Part shown: positions 24,719 to 35,268 of the stretch, piece by piece
Numbering within the stretch: the first letter of the stretch is position 1
Layout: each line of letters begins with the position of its first letter
Source: Pleurobrachia bachei
Taxonomy: Eukaryota; Ctenophora; Tentaculata; Cydippida; Pleurobrachiidae
Assembly (NCBI GenBank): GCA_000695325.1
Contig: AVPN01000016.1
Span: 59,078 to 123,077, forward strand
DNA: 64,000 nucleotides
Direction: 5' to 3'
Notes under the pieces: generated by a model
Told to the model about the DNA's origin: nothing
The model's input: only the letters and a program-made list of their open reading frames with translations
Database searches by the model: none
Translations under genes and position numbers: made by a program

Positions 24719-27700
24719 GAGGAAGAAATAGAAAACAGAGGCATAAAGAAACGCTTTGAGAGAGTAAATTAAACTGATGTAGAATTGAAAATAAAGATAG
24801 CTAGATTCAAGAAGAATAATGTTACGATAGTTATCTCTTTATTATTCTGATGGGCAGGTGACTACACAACAGGTGTCCCTAACTCCCTCCTTGTGCCCCC
24901 TAACTCCCTCCTTGTGCCCCCTAACAACATACAACAGCTGTCTGCAGTACTGATGATCTATAAATGAATTGCCGAACTGCAGAATACAATGAATCACATC
25001 AACCCATTTCTCAGTGAACCTAACACCCTCCCAATTCAAAAGCCTCTTCCATCTCCTAACACCCCCCCTCTTCCCCTTCCTAACACCCCCTCTCTCTCCC
25101 CAGGTGCCGCCTCTGCTGCTCCAGCTCCATCCGCCACACCTCTCCTAAAGTTCCCTTCTTCCAATCCTCTGTTAGCGTTTGCAGCTAAGACCGGGTGGAA
25201 GTGTGACACTTGTATGTTGCAAAATGATGATGAGGTTGATAAGTGTAAGGCCTGCGAGACAGCTAAACCAGGGGCAAAACCAGCTGCGGCTGCACCCGCC
25301 AAAACTAGTGAGTTGATCTCTGTATAGTGTATATAGAAGTTAAGGTTGTCTGTACATAAAATGGAGTTGATTTTGGGCAATTATTGTGCTTTCAGAGTTA
25401 ATAAATATATCTCCGTTATATATCTTATCTTATCCACAACAACTAACAACACCTCTCTCTCTCTAGATGTACTACAGACGCTGGGTAGTTTCAAACAGTC
25501 TGGGTGGAGCTGTGGGACGTGCATGTTGACCAACACTGATGATACGAACAAGTGCAAAGCTTGTGAGACCCCTAAACCCGGTGCCACTACTGCTTCTGAT
25601 ACACCAGCAGCAGCACATGCTGAGATTCCAAAGACGTCCTTCAAGTTTGGTCTGGCAGCAGGAAGTAGTTCTTCTACTCTGTCCTTTGGCACAAAACCAA
25701 CCAGTGACGCTAAATCGTTCTCTTTTGGAATGCCGGCCAAGACAGATACTACCACCAGTTTGAGTTTTGGAGATAAGAAGAAAGAGGGAGACGCTCCAAC
25801 TTTTAGTTTTGGAGTAAAGCCAGCTGAGAAGGAGGCACCTGCATTTGGAACAACTGATAAACCAGCCGCTCCTACATTCTCGTTTGGTGCTGCTACTAAA
25901 CCAGCTGAGGAAAAGAAGGATGTTCCTACTTTTAGTTTCGGTGCTACTCCTACTTCATCTACTGAGAGTGGGGACAAGAAACCAGCTTTCTCATTTGGTA
26001 CTGCTGCTACTAGTGTGGACAAACCACTTGCACCAACATTCAGTTTTGGAGCTACTAAAAAAGAAACCCCAACCCCACCTACTTTTAATTTCGGGGGCAC
26101 TCCTGCGACTGAAAAGAAACCTGAAGTAGCCGGGTTTTCATTTGGGGCATCAACTGAGGCACCAAAACCAGCTCCAACATTTAACTTTGGGGGAACTTCT
26201 ACAGCAGCTCCTGCTGAGAAAAAGGAGGCACCAACTTTCAATTTCGGGGGAAGTACAACTTCTACAACTACTGAGAAAAAAGATGCTCCTTCGTTTAATT
26301 TTGGTGGAACTGCTACGGATACAAAACCTGCAGGAGGTTTTAGTTTTGGATCTGCGGCCACTCCAGCTGCCCCAACTTCAAATGGAGGGTTCACCTAGAT
26401 GTACTACAGACGCTGGGTAGTTTCAAACAGTCTGGGTGGAGCTGTGGGACGTGCATGTTGACCAACACTGATGATACGAACAAGTGCAAAGCTTGTGAGA
26501 CCCCTAAACCCGGTGCCACTACCACTACTAATACACCAGCAGCAGCTCCTGCAGATGCGCCCAAGACGTCCTTCAAGTTTGGTCTTGCAGCAGGAAGTAG
26601 TACTTCTACTCTGTCCTTTGGCACAACTCCAACCAGTGACGCAGCCCCTAAATCGTTTTCTTTCGGAATGCCGGCCAAGACAGATACCACCAGTAGTTTG
26701 AGTTTTGGAGATAAGAAGAAAGAGGGAGACGCTCCAACTTTTAGTTTTGGAGTAAAGCCAGCTGAGAAGGAGGCACCTGCATTTGGAACAACTGATAAAC
26801 CAGCCGCTCCTACATTCTCGTTTGGTGCTGCTACTAAACCAGCTGAGGAAAAGAAGGATGTTCCTACTTTTAGTTTCGGTGCTACTCCTACTTCATCTAC
26901 TGAGAGTGGGGACAAGAAACCAGCTTTCTCATTTGGTACTGCTGCTACTAGTGTGGACAAACCACTTGCACCAACATTCAGTTTTGGAGCTACTAAAAAA
27001 GAAACCCCAACCCCACCTACTTTTAATTTCGGGGGCACTCCTGCGACTGAAAAGAAACCTGAAGTAGCCGGGTTTTCATTTGGGGCATCAACTGAGGCAC
27101 CAAAACCAGCTCCAACATTTAACTTTGGGGGAACTTCTACTGCAGCTCCTGCTGAGAAAAAGGAGGCACCAACTTTCAATTTTGGAGGAAGTACAACCTC
27201 TACAACTACTGAGAAAAAAGATGCTCCTTCGTTTAATTTTGGTGGAACTGCTACGGATACAAAACCTGCAGGAGGTTTTAGTTTTGGATCTGCGGCCACT
27301 CCAGCTGCCCCAACTTCAAATGGAGGGTTCACTTTTGGGGCTACAACTGCAGCAGCACCACCCAAACCTACATTCTCTTTCGGCGCTACCCCAGCCGCTA
27401 CTTCGGTAAGTGTTTTGTTATGTTGAATACTTTTGTTGAAAATGACCTTCAATTAGTTAATTAAACACCCTGTGTGTGTGTGTGTGTTAAGAACGTTTTT
27501 AAATTCCCTCATTTGTTTTGACTAACCGCTCCCTTTTTCCTCAGACCGCCAGCCCTGCTCCTACATTTAACTTTGGTGGCACCCCAAAAGCCCCAGCTCC
27601 TGCTGCCAGCACTTTTGGTAGTTCTGGTACTGGGTTCCAGAGTCAACTATGGGAACCGAGAATAGTGGTGACACAATGGATGCATCTAGTATGAGCCCTA

Positions 27701-28696
27701 AAGGGTTCTCATTCGGAGGGGCGGCTAAACCAGCAGCACCTACACCGGGTGGTTTCAATTTTGGAGGATCTAACAACACCCCTGCTGCAAGTGAGTATAT
27801 GACATCACAAAAGACATGTGTGTTCCCCCTCGCCACACTTTAAAGCATATAATTTCAGCGCGCCTTCCCATTTTACCGGGTGTCCCACATGTAGAGGACA
27901 CATTGTCAGCACGAGTTATCCACCGCGCTATGTGCTTTGCTGCGCGCGGACACGAACCCGCCCGAAGGTTCAAATTTCAAGCAAGATGGTACACATCCGG
28001 GTTTGTTGCTTCCCGCCCTTGCTTTCTCTCCCCCCTCTCTCTCTAACTCACTAGCTCTCTCTTGTTTCAGGTGCACCAACTACGGGCTTCAACTTTGGAG
28101 GAGCAACAGGAAATAACAGCACAAGCACGTTTGGAGCCTCTTCTACTCCTTCATTTAGTTTCGGACAAAACAATAATTCAACCCCCGCTTTCGGACAATC
28201 CACATCTACTCCTGCTGTTCCCAAATTTGGTCAAACTTCCTCAGCCCCATCATTTGGTGCCACCCCCTCCGCGGCTCCCAGCACAGGATTCAGTTTTGGA
28301 GCTCCTGCTGCTACACCTAGTGCTGGTGGGTTTAGTTTTGGAGCGGCTGCACCAGCTGCCTCCAACAGTACACCAGGATTCAGTTTCGGGGCTTCACCTG
28401 CTCCCGCAGTTCCAGAAAACAAACCTTTCGCATTCGGAGGGGGAAACACAGCTACGGCCTCACCATCTTTTGGAAATACACCTGCAGCAGGAGGTTTCAA
28501 TACAGCCAGTCCCTCATCTTCATTTGTTTTCGGAGGAGGTAACCAGACATCTTCATCCCCCTCTCCGTTCCAATTTGGATCGGGAGGTGCAGCTCCAGGA
28601 ACCCCAACACCCGGTGGAAATATGTTCCAACCCGTATCCAGTACCACGCCGAGTAGTAGGAAAATAAAGAAAGCAGTTAGAAGAACTAAACGATGA
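20401..28696 (+). CDS. NUP153: Nuclear pore complex protein NUP153
   Basis: Eleven exons: 20401-20511, 20649-20771, 20915-21034, 21202-22279, 23091-23266, 23488-23572, 24052-24129, 25104-25307, 26399-27405 (or 25467-26398), 27545-27790 and 28071-28696; about 1,280 residues. Landmarks are VTPGWLKDL and TAKKILEQLESLSKPLG (pore-targeting and lamin-binding half), four RanBP2-type zinc fingers (W-x-C-x2-C ... C-x2-C: residues about 480, 565, 620 and 670), a long FG region (SFSFG, FNFGG, FSFGA) and a basic tail SSRKIKKAVRRTKR like the vertebrate C-terminus. It anchors the nuclear basket and binds Ran, importins and FG-transport cargo. Three internal duplications affect it. Exon 10 is 246 nt, but its flanking phases need a length of 1 mod 3: the frame must change by 2 nt near 27640-27660, so either a sequence error or a real frameshift. 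Confidence 0.93.
22036..22692. repeat. Duplication unit 1: end of NUP153 exon 4 to mid zinc-finger exon
   Basis: Holds the last about 244 bp of exon 4, a minisatellite, and the first about 35 bp of the exon 5 zinc-finger sequence with its acceptor (CCCCACAG|GAAGCTGG, exon start 22658). The next unit starts immediately at CGCTGCCACTG. Confidence 0.9.
22300..22625. repeat. About 45-bp minisatellite in NUP153 intron 4
   Basis: About seven copies of a unit of the form CTATCTTTTGTCTATCTCTG + TCTATGTGTGAAACACTGTA. The second duplication unit (23129 side) has only about two copies, so it has expanded in one unit. Confidence 0.92.
22693..23129. repeat. Duplication unit 2, containing an exon 4 tail copy
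   Basis: Repeats 22036-22692 with a shorter minisatellite. The exon 4 tail copy (22693-22935) keeps its donor CCACCTG|GTACG but has no acceptor of its own. Entered from the upstream zinc-finger acceptor it is out of frame, so it should be skipped in normal mRNA. The downstream acceptor at 23090 gives the complete zinc finger. Confidence 0.85.
23965..24020. repeat. (CT)n microsatellite before zinc finger 2 exon
   Basis: CT tract extending into the polypyrimidine tract of the 24052 acceptor of NUP153. Confidence 0.9.
24580..24730. repeat. GA-rich tract in NUP153 intron 7
   Basis: GA-rich low-complexity stretch with a pure (GA)n core near 24684-24714. The rest of the 24130-25103 intron shows no coding signal. 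Confidence 0.85.
25467..26398 (+). repeat. First copy of NUP153 zinc finger 4 / FG exon
   Basis: 932-bp tandem copy of 26399-27333. It starts at a good acceptor (CTCTCTCTAG|ATGTAC) and encodes zinc finger 4 and FG repeats in frame, but ends in TAG at 26396-26398 with no donor. That same TAG is the acceptor dinucleotide of the second copy. Using copy 1 gives a truncated protein of about 968 residues; skipping to copy 2 gives full length. The first about 250 bp of the copies differ (ASDTPAAAHAEIP against TTNTPAAAPADAP) while the remaining about 600 bp are nearly identical. Confidence 0.9.
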
Positions 28697-28803
28697 ATAT
28701 AATTGTCATAGAGAGAAAGTGATCACTAAAATGGGACATACTGCACGACAGGGGGTTATTATTTAAATGGGTAGTAGCTGTGTGTATTTATTGTCAGGTA
28801 GTA

Positions 28804-29974
28804 TTTATTCTACGAGCTCTGCGTCAGGGTGTAAATATTAAGTGAGGACATTCACATTGTACTGGGTGATCTTCCTAGAGAGAGAGTGAGTGAGTTTTGC
28901 TGAGCTGCTGAGAACTTTAATTTTTGTACGACATTGCCCCCATAGGACGCTGTATGTGTGTGTGCCAGAGATCTATTCGCGTTTTTCTGTGCTTAAGTGC
29001 GTTTGTATTAGAGCTGGTATACATGTTTGTAACAGTTTGTGTAGCGGGTTTATCAGTTTTTGACACGCAACCGAGACGGCAGCGTGTCTTAGTTTCACTG
29101 CGACGTTCTGACACTGTCAAAATAAACGTTTGATTCCTTTTAAAACAGCCCAAAACACGAAGTTTTCATTGTTAAACGGAGCCGTGGTTCATTCCAGAAT
29201 CATTTCATGGGCGGAGTCCCGGGTTTGAACGGTGATTGGCTACGCGCACTATTTCTGTTTAGCTTGATGCTTACAAGTGTACTTTCACCAGACTCAACTC
29301 AGTGCGCGCCCCAATCTTGTAGAGAAATGCCACCACTGGTTGCCACGGTTCCTGTCGCCCAGCACCCAAATGGCAAAGTTAGGGCCCGGTACAGACAGGG
29401 TGTCTTAAGATTAGAACACATTTAAATGGAGTTAATTTAAGAGAAAGAACTGGGAAGCAAATGTTACAATTTCATTTCATCAACAAATTAATCTTCAAAT
29501 TCACTGTCAACAATTAATTAATTTACAGACAATTTATTTACAATCACCAAAACTGTCCTTTAATTAGTCATCAGGATATGGTACTTTCACGCTGAGGCTG
29601 TAGCCTTTCCTTTTTTGAATCTCATCTTAAACCAACTACCAAAGAAATCCTCGTGCACGTTCAGACATTTTCGGATGATAAACTGAAACAGAAAAACAGT
29701 TCACAATCACATGCTAATTAAATAATTAACTAATTAAATAGCTGAATCAGTTGTAGCAAGATCTGGGAATGAACAAAAGTCAATGGATATCAACTTAACT
29801 GGCCTTCTTACCCGGATAGCAAACTGGTATTCTGACTGTAGAACGTAGTATACCGGCATGGAGAGAGTCAGGTAGCACAACTTGGCCTAATTGGGGGAAC
29901 TTGGATTTAGGAACAGATTAGAAACAGAATTTATCTTTTCGTTATTCCGACTCTAGTGCTACTTAGTTTTTTAA
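28804..29974. repeat. Tandem duplication unit A: NUP153 3' flank and gene-Z terminal exons
   Basis: About 1.17 kb repeated at 29975-31143 with a few small indels. It contains a probable NUP153 polyadenylation signal AATAAA (29121-29126), then non-coding sequence, then the last two minus-strand exons of the gene ending at 29587. No other gene is supported in 28697-29586. Confidence 0.92.
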
Positions 29975-31653
29975 TTTATTCTACGAGCTCTGCGTCAGGG
30001 TGTAAATATTAAGTGAGGACATTGTACTGGGTGATCTTCCTAGAGAGAGAGTGAGTGAGTTTTGCTGAGCTGCTGAGAACTTTAATTTTTGTACGACATT
30101 GCCCCCATAGGACGCTGTATGTGTGTGTGCCAGAGATCTATTCGCGTTTTTCTGTGCCTAAGTGCGTTTGTATTAGAGCTGGTATACATGTTTGTAACAG
30201 TTTGTGTAGCGGGTTTATCAGTTTTTGACACGCAACCGAGACGGCAGCGTGTCTTAGTTTCACTGCGACGTTCTGACACTGTCAAAATAAACGTTTGATT
30301 CCTTTTAAAACAGCCCAAAACACGGCGTTTTTCTTGTTTAACTTAAACGGAGCCGTGGTTCATTCCAGAATCATTTCATGGGCGGAGTCCCGGGTTTGAA
30401 CGGTGATTGGCTACGCGCACTATTTCTGTTTAGCTTGATGCTTACAAGTGTACTTTCACCAGACTCAACTCAGTGCGCGCCCCAATCTTGTAGAGAAATG
30501 CCACCACTGGTTGCCACGGTTCCTGTCGCCCAGCACCCAAATGGCAAAGTTAGGGCCCGGTACAGACAGGGTGTCTTAAGATTAGAACACATTTAAATGG
30601 GGTTAATTTAAGAGAAAGAACTGGGAAGCAAATGTTACAATTTCATTTCATCAACAAATTAATCTTCAAATTCACTGTCAACAATTAATTAATTTACAGA
30701 CAATTTATTTACAATCACCAAAACTGTCCTTTAATTAGTCATCAGGATATGGTACTTTCACGCTGAGGCTGTAGCCTTTCCTTTTTTGAATCTCATCTTA
30801 AACCAACTACCAAAGAAATCCTCTTGCACGTTCAGACATTTTCGGATGATAAACTGAAACAGAAAAACAGTTCACAATCACATGCTAATTAAATAATTAA
30901 CTAATTAAATAGCTGAATCAGTTGTAGCAAGATCTGGGAATGAACAAAAGTCAATGGATATCAACTTAACTGGCCTTCTTACCCGGATAGCAAACTGGTA
31001 TTCTGACTGTAGAACGTAGTATACCGGCATGGAGAGAGTCAGGTAGCACAACTTGGCCTAATTGGGGGAACTTGGATTTAGGAACAGATTAGAAACAGAA
31101 TTTATCTTTTCGTTATTCCGACTCTAGTGCTACTTAGTTTTTTACTCAACAATATTCTAGGCGAACCTTCATTGATTTGATTTCATCAGCTATATCGATG
31201 TGAGAGAAGGTTTCGAACCGTTCCAATTGTTGCAATACTCTTTCATCTGTCATAAATCTGGCAACTTCCAATTCCTCCAGTGCGTCTACATACCTGGAGG
31301 AGAGTGGAGTGTGTTGGGGTGGGGATAGAACGAGAGATGTAGTGGGAACTGAGATTGATGAGGGCAGGGAAGAGGGGGAGAAGGGAGGGCGATTTGGTGG
31401 GGAGAGAATAGTGGGAGACTTGGTGGGGAAAGAGACTTGGTGAGGATGGAAGGAAAGTGGGCGTAGAGAGAAGGGGAGGGGGATGGGGTCTGTTAAAATA
31501 ACTTACCATTCCTGTTTAGAAGATGGTTTCTTCTTATCACTATCCACAATCCGTGTTGTCCTATCAACCTTGCGGACATCCACCATACCCAGACTGAGGG
31601 CTGGGGCATGCTTCAGAGCGTGGAACCTCCTCGTAAATTTCTCTTTGTCGTCC
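29587..31653 (-). CDS. Unrecognised gene Z, 3' part, with duplicated last two exons
   Basis: Exons 31653-31507, 31293-31167, then 31057-30983 and 30853-30758 (proximal pair), repeated as 29886-29812 and 29682-29587. All are GT-AG and join in frame (phases 2, 0 and 0). Readable protein: DDKEKFTRRFHALKHAPAL, then VDALEELEVARFMTDERVLQ, AKLCYLTLSMPVYYVLQ, and FIIRKCLNVHEDFFGSW with a basic tail. I do not recognise it. The first exon enters in phase 2 with no upstream exon found; the first in-frame ATG (MVDVRKVDR) may be the start if this exon is trans-spliced. Otherwise the 5' end has been separated by the cluster upstream. The two terminal exon pairs encode the same residues, so either can end the mRNA. 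Confidence 0.6.
29975..31143. repeat. Tandem duplication unit B: NUP153 3' flank and gene-Z terminal exons
   Basis: Second copy of 28804-29974, with a 6-bp deletion near 30023 and a small insertion near 30330. It places a second copy of the NUP153 3' flank inside gene Z. Confidence 0.92.
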
Positions 31654-31961
31654 CTGGAAGGAGGGTGAAACACAGAGAACAGGTGTATGTGCGTGAGAGA
31701 GTGGAGTGTTGTGAATGTCTGTTGTTGTGTTGAGTGTGGGGTGTTGTGGGGCGATCGGTGAGGGTTTGGGAGGGTGGGTGATTGGGGAAATAAAACACAA
31801 ATTCAAAATTAAAACAGTACTCAAGGATAAACAAATCAATGTTACACACAATCACTAAAATTACAATTCTGGTGAAATAACATCAAAGGGTTTGATCAGC
31901 GAACAAGTTCACTGGAATTCAGTTTCATTTCTTTCTATTGTCCAGTCAGCAGCTGTTTTTA
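31654..31961. other. Intergenic: gene Z / coiled-coil gene Y
   Basis: 308 bp. About 200 bp resembles the 33250-33530 interval (ACACAATCACT, GTGTTGAGTGTG, GATGGGCGAG-like), so these are paralogous spacers. Read on the minus strand it ends in a pyrimidine tract and CCTTCCAG at the first gene-Z exon. Confidence 0.7.
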
Positions 31962-33207
31962 TCAGATCGCTTTTGGTTTTGATCTTCGAATGGCCTTCCT
32001 TGACCATTGTTCACCACGCTTGTACTTCTTCACCTTATTCTGGTAGTAACTAGCATTCCGGGCAGACACATCTTCGTATGGTAGGTTCACCTCAGCCAAT
32101 TGGTTGGGTGCAGCCTCCTTCTTGAGGTTAACCTTGGAGAGCACATGATCAGCAGATCGACCCGACAGCTCCTCATACTTTTGTCGGAGGTCCTGGTTCT
32201 GTCGTTTCAGAACATCATAAGCAGCGAAATCTCTTTGCTTTTCCTCCTCCAATTTCTTCATCTGTTTGAGGATTACTTCAATGTTAGCTTGCATCTTTGC
32301 CTTCTTTTCCGCAGCATGGCGCAGCTTGGTGGTCTGATCCGCAATGAGGGTCCGGTGGTCAACGATCCTATCGATGATTTGTCCCGTTAGGCTTCTCAGC
32401 TGATCAGCAAACTTGACATATTCGTTGTGACCGGATCTCTGGCCCATATCGGCCATTTCCTCCAAGGTCTGCAGTTTTACAATACCGGTGGCAATACGGG
32501 CCTTCAGCTTCGCTACCAGCGCCTTCTCTCGTTCCTTCATGCTAGCGGTGGTGGTGATGATTTTACTGATCTTGAAAACCTCGTCATTCCCCCTGCTGAT
32601 CTTCTTGTAGTACATCTCGATCTCATCCTGTTTCAGTTGAGCAATCTTAACGAGACAATTCATCAGTCCAGTGGGGTCTTCATCGTCGTCAAGGTCACCC
32701 AGGTAGATTGGCTGGGTGATGATCTCGATGTTCTTTCCACAGCTTTCTCCAAAGTTGTTTGCATGCCGAGCCTGGGGTAACCCAGGTGCACTGCTTTTCT
32801 CCTGGAGGGCCCAAATAACAAGAAGATCATCGTTTCCGAACTCCACAACATCCTCAATGTCCACAACAGACCGGAGTTCCTTCAGCCTCTGTTCTCTTTG
32901 GTTCTTTTTGATGAAGGAGAAGGGTTTCTCCTGCTCTGTCAGCTCAATCAAGTACTTCAGCTGTTCCCTGGGCAGGATCAAGTCATCATTCTTAGCCTGG
33001 TCACCGAACTCGACAAGTTTGGCGTTGGGGAAACTGTGGATCTGCCAGATAGGAAGACTGCTCTCCATCTCCTGCAGCTTGGGGTATACCTTCTCAAAGG
33101 TGGCATTTGAGTACCAGGTGTACGCTCGGTCCTGGACTGTAGTGGTCCTGGACCGTAAGACGTTCCATGAGAGCCTGAAGCTCAGGGGTGATCTCAGGTT
33201 GAAACAT
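31962..33207 (-). pseudogene. Coiled-coil gene Y, paralogue of 42241-43491, broken near its start
   Basis: The ATG at 33207 opens MFQPEITPELQALMERLTVQ, matching the 43491 gene after its first about 57 residues. A 16-bp tandem insertion near 33136-33151 then shifts the frame. From the internal ATG at 33068 a 368-residue frame runs to the stop, with the shared SCGKNIEIITQPIYLG strand motif (about residue 130) and a long coiled coil ending in basic KRGEQWSRKAIRRSKPKAI. The C-terminus is intact here, unlike the paralogue. It could be made from the internal start or be a decaying copy. Function unknown; a structural role is inference. Confidence 0.65.
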
Positions 33208-33532
33208 TTTGTCTCTCACACCGTCACTTCATGCGCTCTGTGAGGGTTCGATTATAGATCAATTGAAATACAGAGAATAGGTGTATGCGTGGGGTCTGTT
33301 GTTGTGTTGAGTGTGTTTGGGGCGATGGGCGAGCTTTGTGCCTTTGTGGGAGGGTGGGGTGCGATTGGAATTTGGGGATAATAAAACACGGATTCAAATC
33401 TAAAACATTCAGGGTTTAACAATTCAAGATTACACACAATCACTCAATTACAATTACAATTCTGGTGAAATAACAATACATCAATGGGTTTGATCAGCGA
33501 ACAAGTTCGCTGGAATTTGGCCAGGAGTCAGT
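33208..33532. other. Intergenic spacer, genes Y / P'
   Basis: 325 bp, paralogous to 31654-31961. On the minus strand it has AATAAA just after the upstream gene's stop and an AACCCTCACAG acceptor-like end 5' of the 33207 ATG. Confidence 0.65.
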
Positions 33533-35268
33533 TTATTGATATCGTTTGTCCTTTACAGCCTGTAGCCGTTTCATCAGATCACTTTTGACCTTGGAATCCA
33601 CCTGGGGAGCAGTTGTCCGGGCCTGTGCAGCAGCCTCTCGAATGGCATTTATTCTGTCATTACCCCTTTGTTTGTCCTTGATAATTTGGAGCCGTCTCAT
33701 TAGGTCACTTGGGGTCTTGGAGACCTGTGCTGGTGCAGCGCCGTTCTTTGCTGCTAATTTTGCTTGGGCCCTGGCACCGGCCTCTCGAATGGCATTCATT
33801 TTTTCCTCATACTCAATTCTCTCAAATTCTCTGTTGCTCTCTTCTTCAGCCGCTTGAATAGCCATCATCTGTTCTTCGTATTCAAATTCTTGTCGCTCTC
33901 TTTCTGCCCTGATCTCTGCATCTGTAGGTGCGGAGGCAGCGACTTCAACGATACTGACCTTCTTGGCTCCTGCACGGGCAGCCGAGGCCGTGGGTGCTCC
34001 AGTAGCCTTCCTTTTTCCTGCGACAGGCCCCTTCTGTTGAGAGGGTTTAGCAGGCAACCTTCCACCAGGCTTTCGCATGCCATCCGATCGTCGGAGATTA
34101 GCGGTCAAGGGAGTAGGAGCACCTGACTTCCTGGGGCCGGGGGTCCTGGGAGACTTGGGTGTCCTAGTCTTGGGAGCTAGGCCAGTCTTGGGAGCTAGGG
34201 CAGTCTTGGAAGATGGACCTGTCTTGGGAGATGGACGAGTTTTGGGCGGTAGGCCAGTCTTGGGAGATGGGCCAGTCTTGGGAGATGGACGAGTCTTGGG
34301 AGATGGGCCAGTCTTGGGAGATGGACGAGTCTTGGGAGATGGGCCAGTCTTGGGAGATGGACGAGTCTTGGGAGATGGGCCAGTCTTGGGAGATGGACGA
34401 GTCTTGGGAGATGGGCCAGTCTTGGGAGATGGACGAGTCTTGGGAGATGGGCCAGTCTTGGGAGATGGACGAGTCTTGGGAGATGGGCCAGTCTTGGGAG
34501 ATGGACGAGTCTTGGGAGATGGGCCAGTCTTGGGAGATGGACGGGAAAATGCAGAGATCACATTTGCCATCTTCTGGACCTTCTTGGAGGCAGAAGAGAA
34601 AGTTTCTTTGATAATCACTTCCATCCTTTCGTTCTGCGCTACAATTTTGTCATTTTCTTGAGCGACTTCCTCCACTTCATCGTCTAACTCTTCTACCTTT
34701 GCTTCGGCCTTGCAACGTTTTTCCCATTCGATCTTACATTTGGCCTCCAACTCGGCATTTTTCTGTTTCAAACTCTCCAAAACAACTTGATTGTTACGGG
34801 TTTGATCGCGGACCCTCCTATTCTCAATCTTTAGATCCTCGCCTAGGGAATCCAAGAAGACATGTTCCTCAATTGTAGACCTAATATTATCCCTCAGGCC
34901 CATGACCTTTTCACTCTGTTCCCTGTATGTCTTTTCCATATCCCGGAGTTTCTTTTCTTGGGTCAGGTAATGCTCCTTTTGTTCAGTGTTATCAGGTCGG
35001 ATCTCTGCTTCCACCTCCTTCTTCCTTTGCCAGGTGGCAAGTCGAGCGAGCTTGAACAGCAGCTGGATCTTGATCTCACGGAGACGTTCTTTAGCGTCGC
35101 AGATCTGATTTCCAGACACCTTTATCTTCTCCTTGATGGCCTGCTTCTCCTTGCTAAGTGCAGTACATTTCTTGTTGACAGCATCCAATTCTTGCTGTTT
35201 CTTGTTCGCGACGGCCTCCACCTCCGAGTAGTGTTCCGGTTTTATAACGATCTTCAGCTCACCTTCCA
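33533..35268 (-). CDS. SPKT-repeat coiled-coil protein, downstream copy (5'-truncated)
   Basis: Open frame of about 578 codons with no proper ATG at its head: it begins at the junction with the upstream copy (GGAAGGTGAGCTGAAG). It holds ELKIVIKPEHY, a coiled coil of about 250 residues (KKCTALSKEKQAIKEKIKV; VEELDDEVEEVAQENDKI), then about nine copies of RPSPKTGPSPKT, a basic Arg/Lys/Pro stretch and two related acidic helices (IRAERERQEFEYEEQ; IREAGARAQAK) ending in LMKRLQAVKDKRYQ. The first internal ATG lies in the coiled coil. SPKT motifs are proline-directed phosphorylation sites and resemble SPKK-type DNA-minor-groove or microtubule-binding repeats; either role is inference. The full-length gene would be this 3' part plus the N-terminus kept only in the upstream copy. 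Confidence 0.65.
34200..34545. repeat. 36-bp coding minisatellite
   Basis: Nine or so perfect or near-perfect units (GTCTTGGGAGATGGGCCA + GTCTTGGGAGATGGACGA), read on the minus strand as RPSPKTGPSPKT. The upstream gene copy at 35400-35535 has only about two to three units, so the array has expanded here. Confidence 0.95.

Noticed and set aside
25381-27452. Long open frames (about 340 residues) on the minus strand opposite the NUP153 FG exons
   Set aside because: They mirror the biased FG-repeat codon pattern. The plus strand carries real zinc fingers, FG repeats and splice sites.
27618-27642. A 23-nt GT...AG intron that would repair the NUP153 exon 10 frame
   Set aside because: Shorter than any intron seen here and lacking room for a branch point. 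A frameshift or base error is more likely.
28920-30600. Small plus-strand frames of 69-72 codons repeated in the 3' flank of NUP153
   Set aside because: Identical only because the region is duplicated. They lack coding character and lie next to the NUP153 polyadenylation signal.
34077-34661. Plus-strand repeat frame of the GPVLGDGRVLGD type
   Set aside because: Shadow of the minus-strand SPKT minisatellite; no start context and no similarity to a known protein.
33533-35268. Translation start at the GTG or at the head of the downstream SPKT copy
   Set aside because: No ATG near the head of the frame. GTG or TTG starts are not expected for nuclear genes, so the copy is treated as 5'-truncated.
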